This document shows positions 1 through 22,465 of a stretch of 64,000 nt of DNA, piece after piece. Within the stretch, counting starts at the first letter, position 1. Each line of letters opens with the position of its first letter. Under the pieces are notes generated by a model. That model saw only the letters and a program-made list of their open reading frames with translations, ran no database searches and was not told where the DNA came from. The stretch is from Gordius sp. MW1 (Eukaryota; Nematomorpha; Gordioida; Gordea; Gordiidae), in contig OZ038529.1 of the NCBI GenBank assembly GCA_964036665.1, positions 2,418,001 to 2,482,000 of the forward strand, in the 5' to 3' direction. Made by a program: the position numbers and the translations under genes.

Positions 1-69
1 CACAGACGACGCGCACTGCATACCCCGCCCGTGCAATGTGAAAAATACACTAGGGTCACTGCCCAACTC

Positions 70-1780
70 ACAACGAAGGCGGTTAGGAAAATACTTGTTA
101 AAAGAATGCGAATAACGTGTTGGAATGTGGGAACGTTGACGGGGAAGAGCATCGAGGTCGCACAAATGCTAAAAAGATGAAAGGTACACATCGCCTGCCT
201 ACAAGAGACGAGGTGGAACGGAACGAAAGCTCGGAAATTAGGAGAAGGATACAAGCTTTTCTACAGTGGGTCACCAAATCTTAGAAACGGGGTTGGTATC
301 GTTCTAAGCGAATCGTTCAAGGACAAGGTGGTGGAAGTCAAGCGTTGTCCCGACAGGCTAATGTGGGTGAAGATTGCAAATCAAGGGGGTTTCCTAACCG
401 TTATGTGCGCGTATGCTCCCCAAATTTGGTGTTTGGAATCAGGACATATACTTCAATTCATTGGAAAAGGAAATACAATACAAGGAATAGGACAGAAAGG
501 CTATTGGGACAGATTTCAACGCTCACGTAGGGAAAGATCGCCGCCTCGGGTATGAACGCAATCATGAAGGCTATGTACATGGTCTGAAGTATAAAGAAGG
601 GGAAAACCCTCTCCAAGTATCCCAAGCATATGACATGGCGATCGTTAACACCTATTTAAAAAAACGCGAAGATCATATTGTGACCTATAGAAGTGGGAAG
701 CATTGTAGTCAAATTGACTATTTGCTTATACGGCGAAAGGACTTATGGAATATCAAGGATTGCAAAGTAATACCGGGAGAAGAAATCGCCAGGCAACATC
801 ACCCCGATGTTATGGATCTTGACAGAAGAGTATTTCCCAAAAGAAGAAAGGTCTATGAACCCCGAATTCGATACGAAAGGCTAAAGGATACGTCGACGAA
901 CGAAGAATATCATCAAAGCCTCCTCACTCTTGGGTGCAAGGAAGTTGCAAAGGGACGTAGACGACGATTGGGAGACGCTATCTAAGGACATTAAGGAAAC
1001 AGCGATTCATGTTCTAGGACAGACCAAAGGAGGCAAACCTATGAATAGGGAACCATGGTGGTGGGATCAATCGGTTAAGGATTTCATCGAAAGTATAAAA
1101 AATCTATGTAGACGGTGGCATAAATCAAAAAAGTCGGAGGATTATCAAGAATATAGGGACCCAAAGAAAGCCGCAAAAAAGGCCGTTGCAAAAGCGAAGA
1201 ATGCCGCCTACACCGAGATGGCAAACAAACTGGATCATAAAGGGGGCGATAGGCTTATGTACAAATTGGCCAAGATAATGAGAAGAAAAGTCAAGATGTC
1301 GGAGTTCTTAAAATAGTCAAAAACGAGAAGGGTCAAACTTTATTCAAACCTAAAGAAGTGATGGGAAGGTGGAAAGGATATTTTAAGAAACTTATGAATA
1401 TTGCAAATGACAAGGATCCCCTTCCCAAAATTGAGCCAAATATAAGTAAGATCGAACTCTTTCAGGAGGATGATGTTAGGACACAAATGAACAAGTTGCA
1501 AAAAGGAAAAGCAAATGGCCCAGATGGAATACCTATGGAAGCATTGCTCGGATGTCTTAAAGAAGGAGTCACCACCATGACGAACCTTTTTAACAAGATA
1601 TTGGTAGAAGAGCGAATTCCTAATCAATGGAGAACAAGCACTATTATACTCTTATTAAAAGTCAAAGAAGACCCTCAAGACTGTGGCAAGATATCAAGCT
1701 AACTTGCCACTCCTTGAAGCTTATGGAAAGGATCTTAGTAACAAGGCTGAAAAACAAGGTGGAAATATCTAAATAGCATT
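70..1780 (+). mobile_element. RTE-type non-LTR retrotransposon (LINE), decayed
   Basis: Remnant of a LINE open reading frame broken by frameshifts and stops. Reading + strand frames in order gives an apurinic-endonuclease start around 100-170 (tCWNVGTLTGKS), further endonuclease blocks at 328-560 (MCAYAPQ) and 635-985 (QIDYLLIRR), a linker at 930-1316, and the start of reverse transcriptase at 1358-1700 (NGPDGIPMEAL, then PNQWRTS). These motifs are typical of RTE/BovB-like elements, often annotated as craniofacial development protein 2-like. The RT palm with its catalytic aspartates is missing; coding similarity fades by about 1780. A second, shorter copy lies at 23150-23915. I see no intact ORF, so it is not active. 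Confidence 0.85.
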
Positions 1781-2020
1781 TTTTATGGATCGTAAAATGA
1801 CAATAATTAGCATACCTTTAATGGTTCCACGATGATTTTCATAAATAAGAGGAGGAGGAGGATGATTTGTCAAAGATGAAGACAAAATAAGAAAAGTGGG
1901 AAAATCAATTAAAATTAATATCTTAACAGCAAACATGCTACATAATTTAATTTCAGATAAAAGCTAAAATTTAGAATTATTAAATTAATTTTATAATTAT
2001 TATAATCGGCACTATATTTA
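1781..2020. other. Unassigned AT-rich spacer
   Basis: No coding, RNA or repeat structure recognised between the LINE remnant and the next inverted-repeat element. Confidence 0.4.
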
Positions 2021-2310
2021 AAGGTTTTTAGGCATCCGTCCGACACTTTCTTAGATAACCCAATCAAAATGAGAGGTAAAAAAACTCTGCGCAAAATGTA
2101 ATATATGTAAAATGTAATATATAGGCCAGGGTTAGGGTTATGTTTAGTTATTTATTTGATAATATGTATTTATTTATAAAATAGATATTATATATTTTGA
2201 TATAACTTATTTTGTTTTAATTGTACATATTACATGCGTATGAATATGCGTGAAAACCGGTCTCAAAAGTGTCGGACGCTTATACCCGAACCATATTTAA
2301 AGGCCTTCTT
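2020..2310. repeat. Possible inverted-repeat element (MITE-like)
   Basis: Short inverted arms CCGACACTT near 2039 and AAGTGTCGG near 2268 enclose very AT-rich DNA. The block is flanked by similar ATATTTAAAGG strings near 2012 and 2291 that could be a target duplication. Inside, at 2126-2141, are two TTAGGG units; a related GGATTAGGGTTAGA stretch occurs at 16855 inside an MCM6 intron, so this is a dispersed repeat and not a telomere. Confidence 0.4.
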
Positions 2311-2401
2311 TATGATATTCGGAGAATGGCCGTTAATGTTCCAGGGTGAATTCGGCAAGATGGTTTTCGGCGAGTTGATAGGGCACTTTTAGGCAAGTCA
2401 T

Positions 2402-2968
2402 ATGGCGTCTAAAATAAAGTTCGCCGTGAAAGTTTTTTTCGCTAGTCTAGGAATTTTTGCTGGGTTTTCGGCTGCTTTGGTGTTTGGCTTTCATTATAAA
2501 AGCATCGGAACAGCTCTATATGCTTTTTATTCAGGTATGAATTAAGTTTTATTTAATAAATTGGTTTTTAAAGGCTTGTTTGCCCTAGCAACTTTACTAT
2601 TATTTACTGTAGAAAATCGAGATCAGACATTAACATGGATTAGAATAATAGGCAACTTAAACAATTTTGGTATTGCAGGATGCATAGTTAGTCTAATATC
2701 TTCTATCATATATATTTCATTGGGATTATACTATAAGCAAAGTAATATCTGTATCAAATATTTATATTAAAATTTTTAAGGCTTAATGCATTTTAAGGGA
2801 GAAAATTTTTATATGATGCTTATCTGGACATTATTGATGGCAAAATGGTCATATACAACTTTTTGGTATTCAAGAAAGATATTAAAATCATTGGATTTAT
2901 ATTTTCCAGTCACTGATTTTTATAATAATAATGATGACATATATGATTACAATAATATTAGCACCTAA
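2402..2968 (+). CDS. SLC48A1: HRG-1 family heme transporter (SLC48A1-like)
   Basis: Three exons, join(2402..2534, 2574..2741, 2781..2968), encode 162 aa. Both introns are 39 bp with GT-AG ends and phase 1. The family moves heme out of endosomes or lysosomes into the cytosol through a four-helix membrane protein of about 145-165 aa. Hydrophobic segments: residues 7-28 (SLGIFAGFSAALVFGF), about 35-56, about 68-98, and about 115-135 (MMLIWTLLMAKWSY). A WYSRKI motif follows the last helix, where family members carry the FARKY-like heme-handling motif. ENFY..LIW...MAKW matches the conserved fourth-helix block. An AG 11 nt before the ATG (TTTTAG at 2385-2390) could be a 5' UTR or trans-splice acceptor. 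The family call rests on remembered motifs; the exon structure is read directly. Confidence 0.8.
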
Positions 2969-3253
2969 ATTCTGAAAACTTAGAAGACTTCATAATTAAA
3001 AAAGTTGTTATACAAATGTTGTTATGTATTTTATATTGTATTATCTATACTATTTAGAACTAATATATTATTGTTTAATAAAAGATTATAAAGTAAACCT
3101 TCATGATCTATCATATCTGTGTACAAAAAAATTATATATTTTCAGTTTTTTTATTATGGCCTAGAGGGTTAGTATAAAATATAATTCCCACTATTTTAAA
3201 TTTTACTTGGTAGCTTAGTAATTTTTTTACCCATTTACTATTTTTAGTTCTAA
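2969..3253. other. 3' flank of the heme transporter gene
   Basis: AT-rich, non-coding. AATAAA at about 3077, roughly 110 nt past the stop, is a candidate polyadenylation signal. Nothing else recognised. Confidence 0.4.
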
Positions 3254-4020
3254 TCAGTACACATGGGCATAGCCAGCATTGGGATTAGAGGGGGCAATAA
3301 TGATTTGGAAAGGGGCAAAGAAACATTTTTTGAAATTTAGTCTTAATTTTAATAAATTTCAACAAATTATTGGATATAAAGGGGGCAGCCATAGAGGCCT
3401 GTAAAGTCACTTTTTTTCAACCCGAACCCGACGCCACCCGAAAGCGTTTTTTAATTTTCAACCCGGTGTAACGTACAGAAATGACGAACGTTTTAAAATA
3501 GCGAACGTCTTATGCGAATTGCTATTGGTTAAAAACACGAAATAATGAGTTTTGATCACGTCTTTTTTTACTAGCAGGGGATTGGGAAAATGCATTGTTA
3601 CTTTTGACGATCCCATTGTTATACCAGTCTATGGTTATACCATAGCGTTTTTAAATTTGATTTGAACGTCAATTATCCCATATTTGAATTAGAGATAGAT
3701 AACTAATACATTTAAATTGATATAATTATATTTATCTTAATAACATTTTGTAAGGTAGATGCTAATTGTGTTGTAATAAATATTAAGTTAAATAGAATAA
3801 TATTATTTTTTACCCTCATTTTACCCTTATTTATTACCCTCTTTCTCATCAGGGGGGAGGGGGGTGATTTGCCCCATCCCCTTATTTTTTACCCTTTTTT
3901 TCACCAGGGGGAGGGAAGGGGGGGGGGGGGGGGGGTGATTTGCCCCCCCCCCCTTATTTTTTACCCTGCACGAAATGAGTTTTGACGTTATATCACGTGT
4001 TTTTCACTAGCAGGGGATTG

Positions 4021-4281
4021 GGTGGGGACATGGGCGCCCCCCCCCCTAATTTAAAAAAAAAAAGGATCAAATTTTAATACAAAAACCCTTTAAAATTGAA
4101 AAAAAATTATGTTTTGCCACCCCCCCCCCCCTATTTGAGCTTAACTCAAGGTAAAATGAAAAAATAGTGGAGACCATTTTTTTTTGCTCTCAGGAAAGTT
4201 TTTGGATAGTCAACCTAAATTTTTTTAATAATCTGCCCCCCCCCCCCTAATTCAAAACCTGGGAACGCCCATGGGTGAAGA
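4021..4281. mobile_element. Family A MITE with decayed 8-bp TSD
   Basis: Element 4029-4273 starts CATGGGCG and ends ACGCCCATG. Flanks GGTGGGGA (4021-4028) and GGTGAAGA (4274-4281) match at 6 of 8. Inside are poly-C/G runs and the A-rich core of subfamily A1. It interrupts one copy of the duplicated segment that is intact at 3530-3780. Confidence 0.75.
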
Positions 4282-4865
4282 TTCGAAAAAAACATTGTCA
4301 CTTTTGACGATCCCATTGTTATAACATAGCGTTTTTAAATTTGAACTTCAAATATCCCAAATTTGAATTAGAGATAGATAACTAATATATTAAACAAGAA
4401 TTTCAGAAAGGTATTATATAAATTTTTATATTTAATATATTTTTTTATTCCAGATTTGATAACAAACAAATACATTAAATTAAACAAGACAATTGAACAT
4501 TAATAACATTTTGTAAAACAGAGATTTGAACTTAGTAACATTTTGTAAGGTAGATGCTAATTGTTTTGTATTAAACATTAAGTTAAAATTTGATATCAAA
4601 TTTATTTTCAGAATATCAATATTTATAGTTAAACAAGATAGATTGGAACCTTAATAACATTTTGTAAAAGAATTTACAACATTCTGTTAATCACTATAAT
4701 TATATTTATGACTGCGGATTGTAATTATTTTATTCATATTACAAATAAACATTTTCATTTTTGATACATAATTTATATCAACTTAATATGTTAACGCCAT
4801 TAATTTATAATATTATAACATATTTATTATTTTCCAGAAATATATAATCTAGCTCTAATAGTAAA

Positions 4866-5466
4866 AAATAAATTAATTAAATATTAACTAAATATTAAAT
4901 TTATTATTCATTTAATAAATTAAGCATAAAAATAACATAATATTATTGATGATTGGCGTTTTTATCCGCCAGTAAGAACTGTTTCAACAAGTTTATTGAA
5001 AATAAAAAATTAATTAAAAATTAACTAAATATTAAATTTATTATTCATTTAATAAATTAAGCATAAAAATAACATAATCATGGGCGTACGCAAGGGGGGG
5101 GCAGGGGGGGGGGGCGGCTGCCCCCCCCCTAATTTATGAAAAAAAAAAATTTCAATGCAAAAACATTGAAAAATTAAAAAAAATTATGTTTTGCCCCCCT
5201 CTAAATGAACTTTTGAACGTTTTGCCCCCCCCCCTAATTCAAAACCTGCGTACGCCCATGAACATAATATTATTGATGATTGACGTTTTTATCCGCCAAT
5301 AAGAACTATTTCAACAATTTTAATAAAAATAATAAATTAATTAAAAATTAACTAAATATTAAATTTATTATTCATTTAATAAATTAAGCATAAAAATAAC
5401 AAAATATTATTGATGATTGACGTTTTTATCCGCCAATAAGAACTATTTCAACAATTTTAATGAAAA
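4866..5466. repeat. Three tandem units of about 138 bp, one split by a MITE
   Basis: Each unit holds a TAAATTTATTATTCATTTAA core and ends in GACGTTTTTATCCGCCA-type sequence (near 4958, 5280 and 5422). Unit 1 is 4866-5003. Unit 2 is 5009-5078 plus 5269-5325, split by the family A element. Unit 3 is 5330-5466. Confidence 0.7.
5071..5268. mobile_element. Family A MITE with exact 8-bp TSD
   Basis: Element 5079-5260 has arms CATGGGCGTACGC and GCGTACGCCCATG. The target AACATAAT is duplicated exactly (5071-5078, 5261-5268). The neighbouring tandem units show the uninterrupted pre-insertion sequence. Subfamily A1, about 182 bp, non-coding. Confidence 0.9.
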
Positions 5467-6429
5467 TAATAGCTTGATCGACATGTTTGAGGTTCTCTAT
5501 TTTACAACGTTCGCTGAATCAGTTATGACACCTGACCCGACTAAGTAAAAAAATTTGAGGATGAAAAATTTATTCGACAGAAATGACCATATAAAATTTG
5601 ATTAATAAATTTATTAAATTGATTTACTATAATTATATGTATAAATATTGTGGCGTCTACAATTTCGGGGCGTAAATTTGACCTTCTCAAATTGAATATT
5701 TAATTATATCTTTATGTAGTTGAATTTTTAATTTACTCCATAGAGTAAAAACAATAATAAATACTTATTTGTTAATATTTTACCTTTCGTGATTCAGCTT
5801 TAAATTTAAATTTGCCTCCAAATTAAACGAATTAAAAAAATAGAAAGGGAAATTGAATATATGAATTAATGATTATAATTAGTTATACAATTCGATATTG
5901 TTTTACAAAAATTATAGATAATAGCATTAATTTAACAAATATGTTTCGTTCATTTTGTAATGTAAGATTCATATCCTTTGACCCGACTCTATAAATCCAA
6001 CCCGACCCAAATGCATTCTAAAATTTTTAACCCGAACCCGACCCGAAATTTTTTAACCCAAACCCGACCTCGGGTCGGGTTGGTCGGGTTTCGGGTGACC
6101 CGTGCAGGCCTCTAGTCAGTACATGCAATAATGATGAGCAAGAATTATAACCAAAACCATTGTATACATTTTCTTAAAATCAGGTTTACTATATATATTT
6201 TTTGTACAATTTTAATCAAATGCATCTTTCATTTTTATTAAGATGGAAATGTTTAATCCATTACCTAAACTGATGTTTCCATGCAAATTCATTTTTTTTT
6301 ACGATTTGGTTCTTTTTTGATAAAATATGCTTTATTAAAGTATTAAATATATAATTAAATTAATAAAAGGATACAAAAACAAATATATTTATAAAAAAAG
6401 TGATTAAAAGGCATTGTCCGTCTCTTCGT

Positions 6430-7330
6430 CTTCTTTAAGAATGGGCATTGAATCTATCAGGAATTAAAAATTAGATTTAGCGATGGCGATTGATTGTCTT
6501 AGTAGAGAACTATTCGAAAATTTTGAGGGAAGTGAGCTTTTATTAAGTTCTTTCAAAATTTTAAAGCGTTCTTCCCAAACGTCCCTGAACACGACGAAAT
6601 GATAGAAATAAAAATGGAGGATCCTTTATAAAACTGAATATTTTTCTAGCATACGATGCTCTGCCGATCCTAGGGGGTCGTGAGTATCGTTATTGGGTGC
6701 AATCATATCAATACAAGTGCAGTCCGTATTTAGAAAAGGGCCTTTGTCCCATGGGACGAGTGACGTACCGTTAGAACGCATCCGCCCTTCAAAAGAGGGG
6801 TCTGACGGTTCAAGGATGGAGGGAACTTTTGCCCGTTTGCGGGCAGCTTGTATCAATATGTTTATTTTTTGGTGCCTACTAGTGTTGTAAATGCGGCTGG
6901 GTTTTATCTGGTCGATATTAGGTTTTAGTCATAAACAGGCCAAAGGTTTGACCAAAAAACCTTTAGTCTCTTTATGTGACAAAGAAAAATTGATCAAAAG
7001 ACCGTTGGTCTGTATATGTTTAGTCCATTACCAAAGGTCGACCAAATAGAACCCATCCGTTTTTACAACACTAGTGCCTACCATACCTGCTTTTGTTGAG
7101 GGTGACGCGCTTCCTCATCTACAAGTGAATTACAAAGCCGGCAGGGGTAAGTAAGGTGACGTATATATTTACAGCCCAAGCGGAGGGCTATGTTGAAGGA
7201 TAGAATGGGGTTCTCTAAGAGCATTCCTGACAATTTGCTAGGGTAAGCTTCAAGCCATTCATGGCCGGATTGGTCAAAAGTCAATGAATGACCTTAGATT
7301 GCAATGCTGTTTGGCGTCGCATGTTGAGAG
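6430..7330 (-). mobile_element. LINE 3' end (C-terminal ORF2 region), split by a MITE
   Basis: Minus-strand frames 7284-7078 (ALRLGCKY, then CRLCNSLVDEEARH, a zinc-binding-like block), 6856-6626 (VPSILEPSDPS, TSLVPWDKG, CTCIDMIAPNND) and about 6620-6440 (a WEERFKILKEL-like tail) match, in order, the LINE at 33781-35400, which has the same RLGC..CNLC..H, LIPWAKG and DAFAPSN blocks. Function in the original element: the C-terminal domain after reverse transcriptase, with a CCHC-like nucleic-acid-binding patch. Decayed and 5'-truncated. A family C MITE (6880-7073) is inserted in it. Confidence 0.7.
6872..7081. mobile_element. Family C foldback MITE with exact 8-bp TSD
   Basis: Element 6880-7073 (194 bp) has arms TAGTGTTGTAAA and TTTACAACACTA. 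The target GTGCCTAC is duplicated exactly (6872-6879, 7074-7081). Nearly the whole element is an imperfect inverted repeat rich in GGTCGAC/GTCGACC and TAAACATAAACAGACC-type motifs. It is inserted in the LINE fragment. Confidence 0.9.
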
Positions 7331-7534
7331 AAGGTAAGCAACGGACCGCGACACCGAGATTATGGTAAATTACCTCCTAAATTGACATTCTCATTCCATA
7401 GAGATGAGGCTTGATTGATGGAGAAATTGAGTGAAAATGGGACGAGGTCGTTAATGTAATGGGTTGTTGAAAAGATAGGGAGGAAAAAAGCGGCTAAGGA
7501 AATCGCAGTTGGTAAGCGAACACCTAGACCTATA

Positions 7535-7800
7535 GTTGTTAAATTGCTAACTTTAGCAATGCTAACTATGTGCTATGCTCGAGCACGAACACTAGCTGTG
7601 TAACATGCTAGTTTAGCACAATGAGTGCTAGCTGTTCGGTGCAATAGTTTTAACAGTAGCATGTAAAAATGCTCGTGAGGTTAGTCGAAACAGCCAAAAC
7701 TGTTAAAAAATTTAGCAGGAGCTCGAGCAGTAAATTCGAGCAGATAGTAGATTGAATTGCTATTTGTTAAAATTTAGCAACTTACAATATTTGCTCATGG
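7535..7800. repeat. Degenerate foldback repeat rich in GCTAGC/TTAGCA
   Basis: GTTAAATTGCTAACTTTAGCA near 7549 is partly complementary to TGTTAAAATTTAGCAAC near 7767. Between them are many GCTAGC-, CTCGAG- and TTAGCA-like palindromes. Non-coding; probably a decayed MITE. No target duplication seen. Confidence 0.4.
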
Positions 7801-7959
7801 TATATTATAAAGTTAATATATTAGAGTTTTATAAGAGATTAAGCATGTTGAGCATAAAATGATGGATTGCACGATAATAAGATGAGATTGTAAATTTGAT
7901 TTTTTACCTGACATGTAATTATATACATTTTGAGTTTTTAGGTATAAATAATTTGTACA

Positions 7960-8389
7960 GGGGGTTAAATAATTTTTTTTTTTTATTTTTATTTTTTTTT
8001 TATTTTTTTTTTTAAAGTTTATTTGTTAAAAATCCGCTGACAGTAATATAATATAAATACATGAAATATAAAAGGCAAAATGCGCCGAATAAAATAATAC
8101 ACTATTCGGATATATCATCATCGAGGGGATCTTCCAAAATTGGCCAAGAATCCGCGAACGATTTAAAGTTGTACTTGGCTATAAGAATACCAAGTCTTTG
8201 TTTTAGTAAAAAGGGTACCGAATGTTTAGACGGGGGAGAACGTCTTCCAACCTCTTTAAAAAAAGCTAAGGCCTGTTTGCCAAAGGTGCCTGAACACGAA
8301 GCAACCAATGGAATAAAAATATTTGAGGATAATAGGGCTTTGTATTTATTGGTTTTCCGCCCCTCTGCAACAGCTAAAGAATCTGTCAT
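7960..8389 (-). mobile_element. LINE 3' fragment with poly(A) tail
   Basis: Minus-strand frame 8389-8102 (FGKQALAFFKEVGRR, SVPFLLKQRLGILIAKYNF) matches the extreme C-terminus of the LINEs at 6430-7330 and 33781-35400 (LLKELGRRI, FFIKQKIGIIICHFN). The T-rich run at about 7970-8010 on the + strand is its poly(A) tail. The 5' side stops exactly where the 129-bp satellite begins. Confidence 0.75.
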
Positions 8390-9706
8390 AATCTATGTTT
8401 ATGATGCGATTTAAATTTTTTTTTCAAATTGTGACTCACTAGGAGCTTAAAAAATGTTTTTCACCTTTGAAATTAAGATTTTTGAAAGGTTAGCGGTCGC
8501 CCAGGTGACAAATGTCATAATCTATGTTTATGATGCGATTAAAATTTTTTTTTCAAATTGTGACTCACTAAGCGCTTAAAAAATGTTTTTCACCTTTGAA
8601 ATTAAGATTTTTGAAAGTTTAGCGGTCGCTCAGGTGACAAATGTCATAATCTATGTTTAAGTTGCGATTTAAATTTTTTTTTCAAATTGTGACTCACCAA
8701 GCGCTTAAAAAATGTTTTTCACCTTTGAAATCAAGATTTTTGAAAGCTTAGCGGTCGCCCAGGTGACAAATGTCATCATCTATGTTTATGATGCGATTAA
8801 AATTTTTTTTTCAAATTGTGACTCACCAAGCGCTTAAAAAATGTTTTTCACCTTTGAAATTAAGATTTTTGAAAGTTTAGCGGTCGCCCAGGTGACAAAT
8901 GTCATAATCTATGTTTAAGATGCGATTTAAATTTTTTTTCAAATTGTGACTCACCAAGCGCTTAAAAAATGTTTTTCACCTTTGAAATCAAGATTTTTGA
9001 AAGTTTAGCGGTCGCCCAGGTGACAAATGTCATAATCTATGTTTATGATGCGATTTAAATTTTTTTTCAAATTGTGATTCACTAGGAGCTTAAAAATTGT
9101 GTTTCACCTTTGAAATTAAGATTTTTGAAAGTTTAGCGGTCGCCCAGGTGATAAATGTCATAATCTACATTTATGATGCGATTTAAATTTTTTTTTTCAA
9201 ATTGTGACTCACTAGGAGCTTAAAAAATGTTTTTCACCTTTGAAATTAAGATTTTTGAAAGTTTAGCGGTCGCCCAGGTGACAAATGTCATAATCTATAT
9301 TTATGATGCGATTTAAATTTTTTTTTCAAATTGTGACTCACTAGGAGCTTAAAAATTGTTTTTCACCTTTGAAATTAAGATTTTTGAAAGTTTAGCGGTC
9401 GCCCAGGTGACAAATGTCATAATCTACATTTATGATGCGATTTAAATTTTTTTTTTCAAATTGTAAGTCACAGCGCTTAAAAAACGTTTTTCACCTTTGA
9501 AATCAAGATTTTTGAAAGTTTAGCGGTCGCCCAGGTGACAAATGTCATAATCTATGTTTTTGATGCGATTTAAATTTTTTTTTCAAATTGTGACTCACTA
9601 GGAGCTTAAAAAATGTTTTTCACCTTTGAAATTAAGATTTTTGAAAGTTTAGCGGTCGCACAGGTGAATGTAATAATCTATATTTATGATGCGATTTAAA
9701 TTTTTT
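8385..9706. repeat. Satellite: about 10 tandem copies of a 128-130 bp unit
   Basis: The marker CAGGTG occurs at 8502, 8631, 8760, 8889, 9017, 9145, 9275, 9404, 9532 and 9661, giving spacings of 129, 129, 129, 128, 128, 130, 129, 128 and 129. Each unit contains AATGTCATAATCTATGTTTA, a T8-T9 run, GTGACTCAC, CACCTTTGAAAT and TTAGCGGTCGCCCAGG. Copies are very similar, with small substitutions and poly-T length changes. No ORF crosses the array. The first unit begins within the last codons of the neighbouring LINE frame. Confidence 0.95.
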
Positions 9707-11180
9707 TCAAAGGCATTCCATTGTCAAGTTCCGACGGAATAATAATTTAAACTAACGAATAAAATAACTTATTTTTTTAAAAGTCTGCGAGTAATTTTTA
9801 TTTTATTTATTTCTAAAACTACCGCGACGAAATATCCGCGAAATAATATTAATTCTAATTTTATGTTTTACATATTTTTCCGAATCAGAATTACTCAAGA
9901 AAAATACATATATGTAAGCGATGCTATAATTGCTTTTATAAAAAAGGGTAATAAAAATCGATAAACATACTAACAATCATGACTCATCATAAACAAAAGT
10001 AGAGTAAAATTTGGGCTTATGTGTGGGGGGGTGAATGAATATAAATTTTTTTGGATAGCGCACACGTAAGGGGGAAGGGGGTGGAGGACACCACAATAAT
10101 ATAGGAAATTATATTTTGTCCGGTATAATAAAATATTGCTATATTTGTTTTATTCAATGTGCCTTTAATTTAATGCATATTTTTTAATAGTGGCTAAATG
10201 AGATTGCAAAAATTCGGGCTTAACAGGCAAATTTAATATTTTTGGTCGGGAATTTCGGGCAGCTCTAATTTTTTGGGCGGGCCCGGACGGACACCTAGAA
10301 GGGTTCGGGCGGGCTATGAGGTTAAAAATTTAACCGGGTCGGATTCGGACATAAAATTTCAAACAAATCTGACCTCTGATCCGTTGTTTAAAATGATGCA
10401 GTTGGTGCATTGAGGAAATAGTTTGATAAAATCAGTTATGTGTGCAGCGAATGCTATTAAAAGCATAGTTTTGAAAAGAAGTCACCCACAGGGAGGTGTT
10501 CTAGGGCTGCGTGCGGCGTGGGTAGCTATCTCGGACCCTCCTTTGATCTCAAAGCCTAGATGATGAGGAATGAATATCGGGGTCAATATGGGCTTGATGG
10601 AACAACAACAATTGGGATTATGTAATTATAATCTTCTAAAGACAGGTAAGATGGGTCTACATAGGAAAATTAATAATTTGACCCTCTGAAAATGGTAAAA
10701 ATGCCATTTATGCGGTAGACTAGTCTCAAACCTTTTAAAATTTGAAATATATGTTTATTACCACCTTCAAGTTTATATGTTTTTTAACGTTCTTGAAGGC
10801 TATATTCTCATGCCATTTATAATTTTAATAATATTTAAATAATCCTCTAGACCATTTATTAATCTACAAAGCTATAATCTTATTTTTTCTCACTTCTCAA
10901 TCGAAACCCCTTCGACTATGTCTAGAAAAACGGAGTACAATAAAGTACATATGCGACGTTTACAACCATTCCCCCCCTACCTTCACATTCACTTGGCTCA
11001 ATGAATTGGAAATAATCTTGCAAGTATTGTTCTTAATAAGTTCATTCATAAATGTATAATCTAATTTATATCATGTAAAATAAATTTAGGAGTGTTCGAT
11101 TTAATGTTAATAAAATATTTGAAATAAATTTATAATTTACATGGAACGTTGTGTACAAATTTATAATGTTAATAAATAAT
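9707..11180. other. Intergenic DNA with repeat fragments
   Basis: No gene recognised. 10220-10380 carries GGGCGGGCCCGGACGG-type sequence resembling family B ends. 10630-10990 resembles, in inverted order, the family G repeat at 39240-39720 and 52080-52520 (shared ACGGAGTACA and AAATGGTAAAAATGCC-like strings). The remainder is AT-rich. Confidence 0.4.
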
Positions 11181-22390
<11,210 letters not shown>

Positions 22391-22465
22391 AATAATGTTT
22401 AAATGTAGCGGGAATTAAAAATAATTTTATCAATTGAGTACATATCAGATGTTTTTATAGCTTTG

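Larger units (their letters stand above)
3254..6123. mobile_element. Composite transposon: family A left end joined to family B right end, with 8-bp TSD
   Basis: The 8-mer TCAGTACA occurs at 3254-3261 and again at 6116-6123. Immediately inside the left copy is a canonical family A terminus (CATGGGCATAGCCAGC, 3262). Immediately inside the right copy is a family B end (GCAGGCCTCTAG, to 6115). Family A sequence runs to about 3391, about 30 bp short of its normal right end, and then a family B left end starts (TAGAGGCCTG, 3392). The inside is non-coding and has grown by duplication: about 3530-3780 is repeated at 3966-4028 plus 4274-4570, and a unit of about 138 bp is repeated three times over 4866-5466. 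Two family A copies sit inside (4029-4273, 5079-5260). Confidence 0.65.

Noticed and set aside
2126-2141. Telomeric TTAGGG repeats
   Set aside because: Only two units, inside a dispersed repeat that recurs at about 16855.
8385-9706. Regular repeats resembling a CRISPR array
   Set aside because: Whole 129-bp units are repeated head to tail without unique spacers, in an intron-bearing animal genome. It is a satellite.
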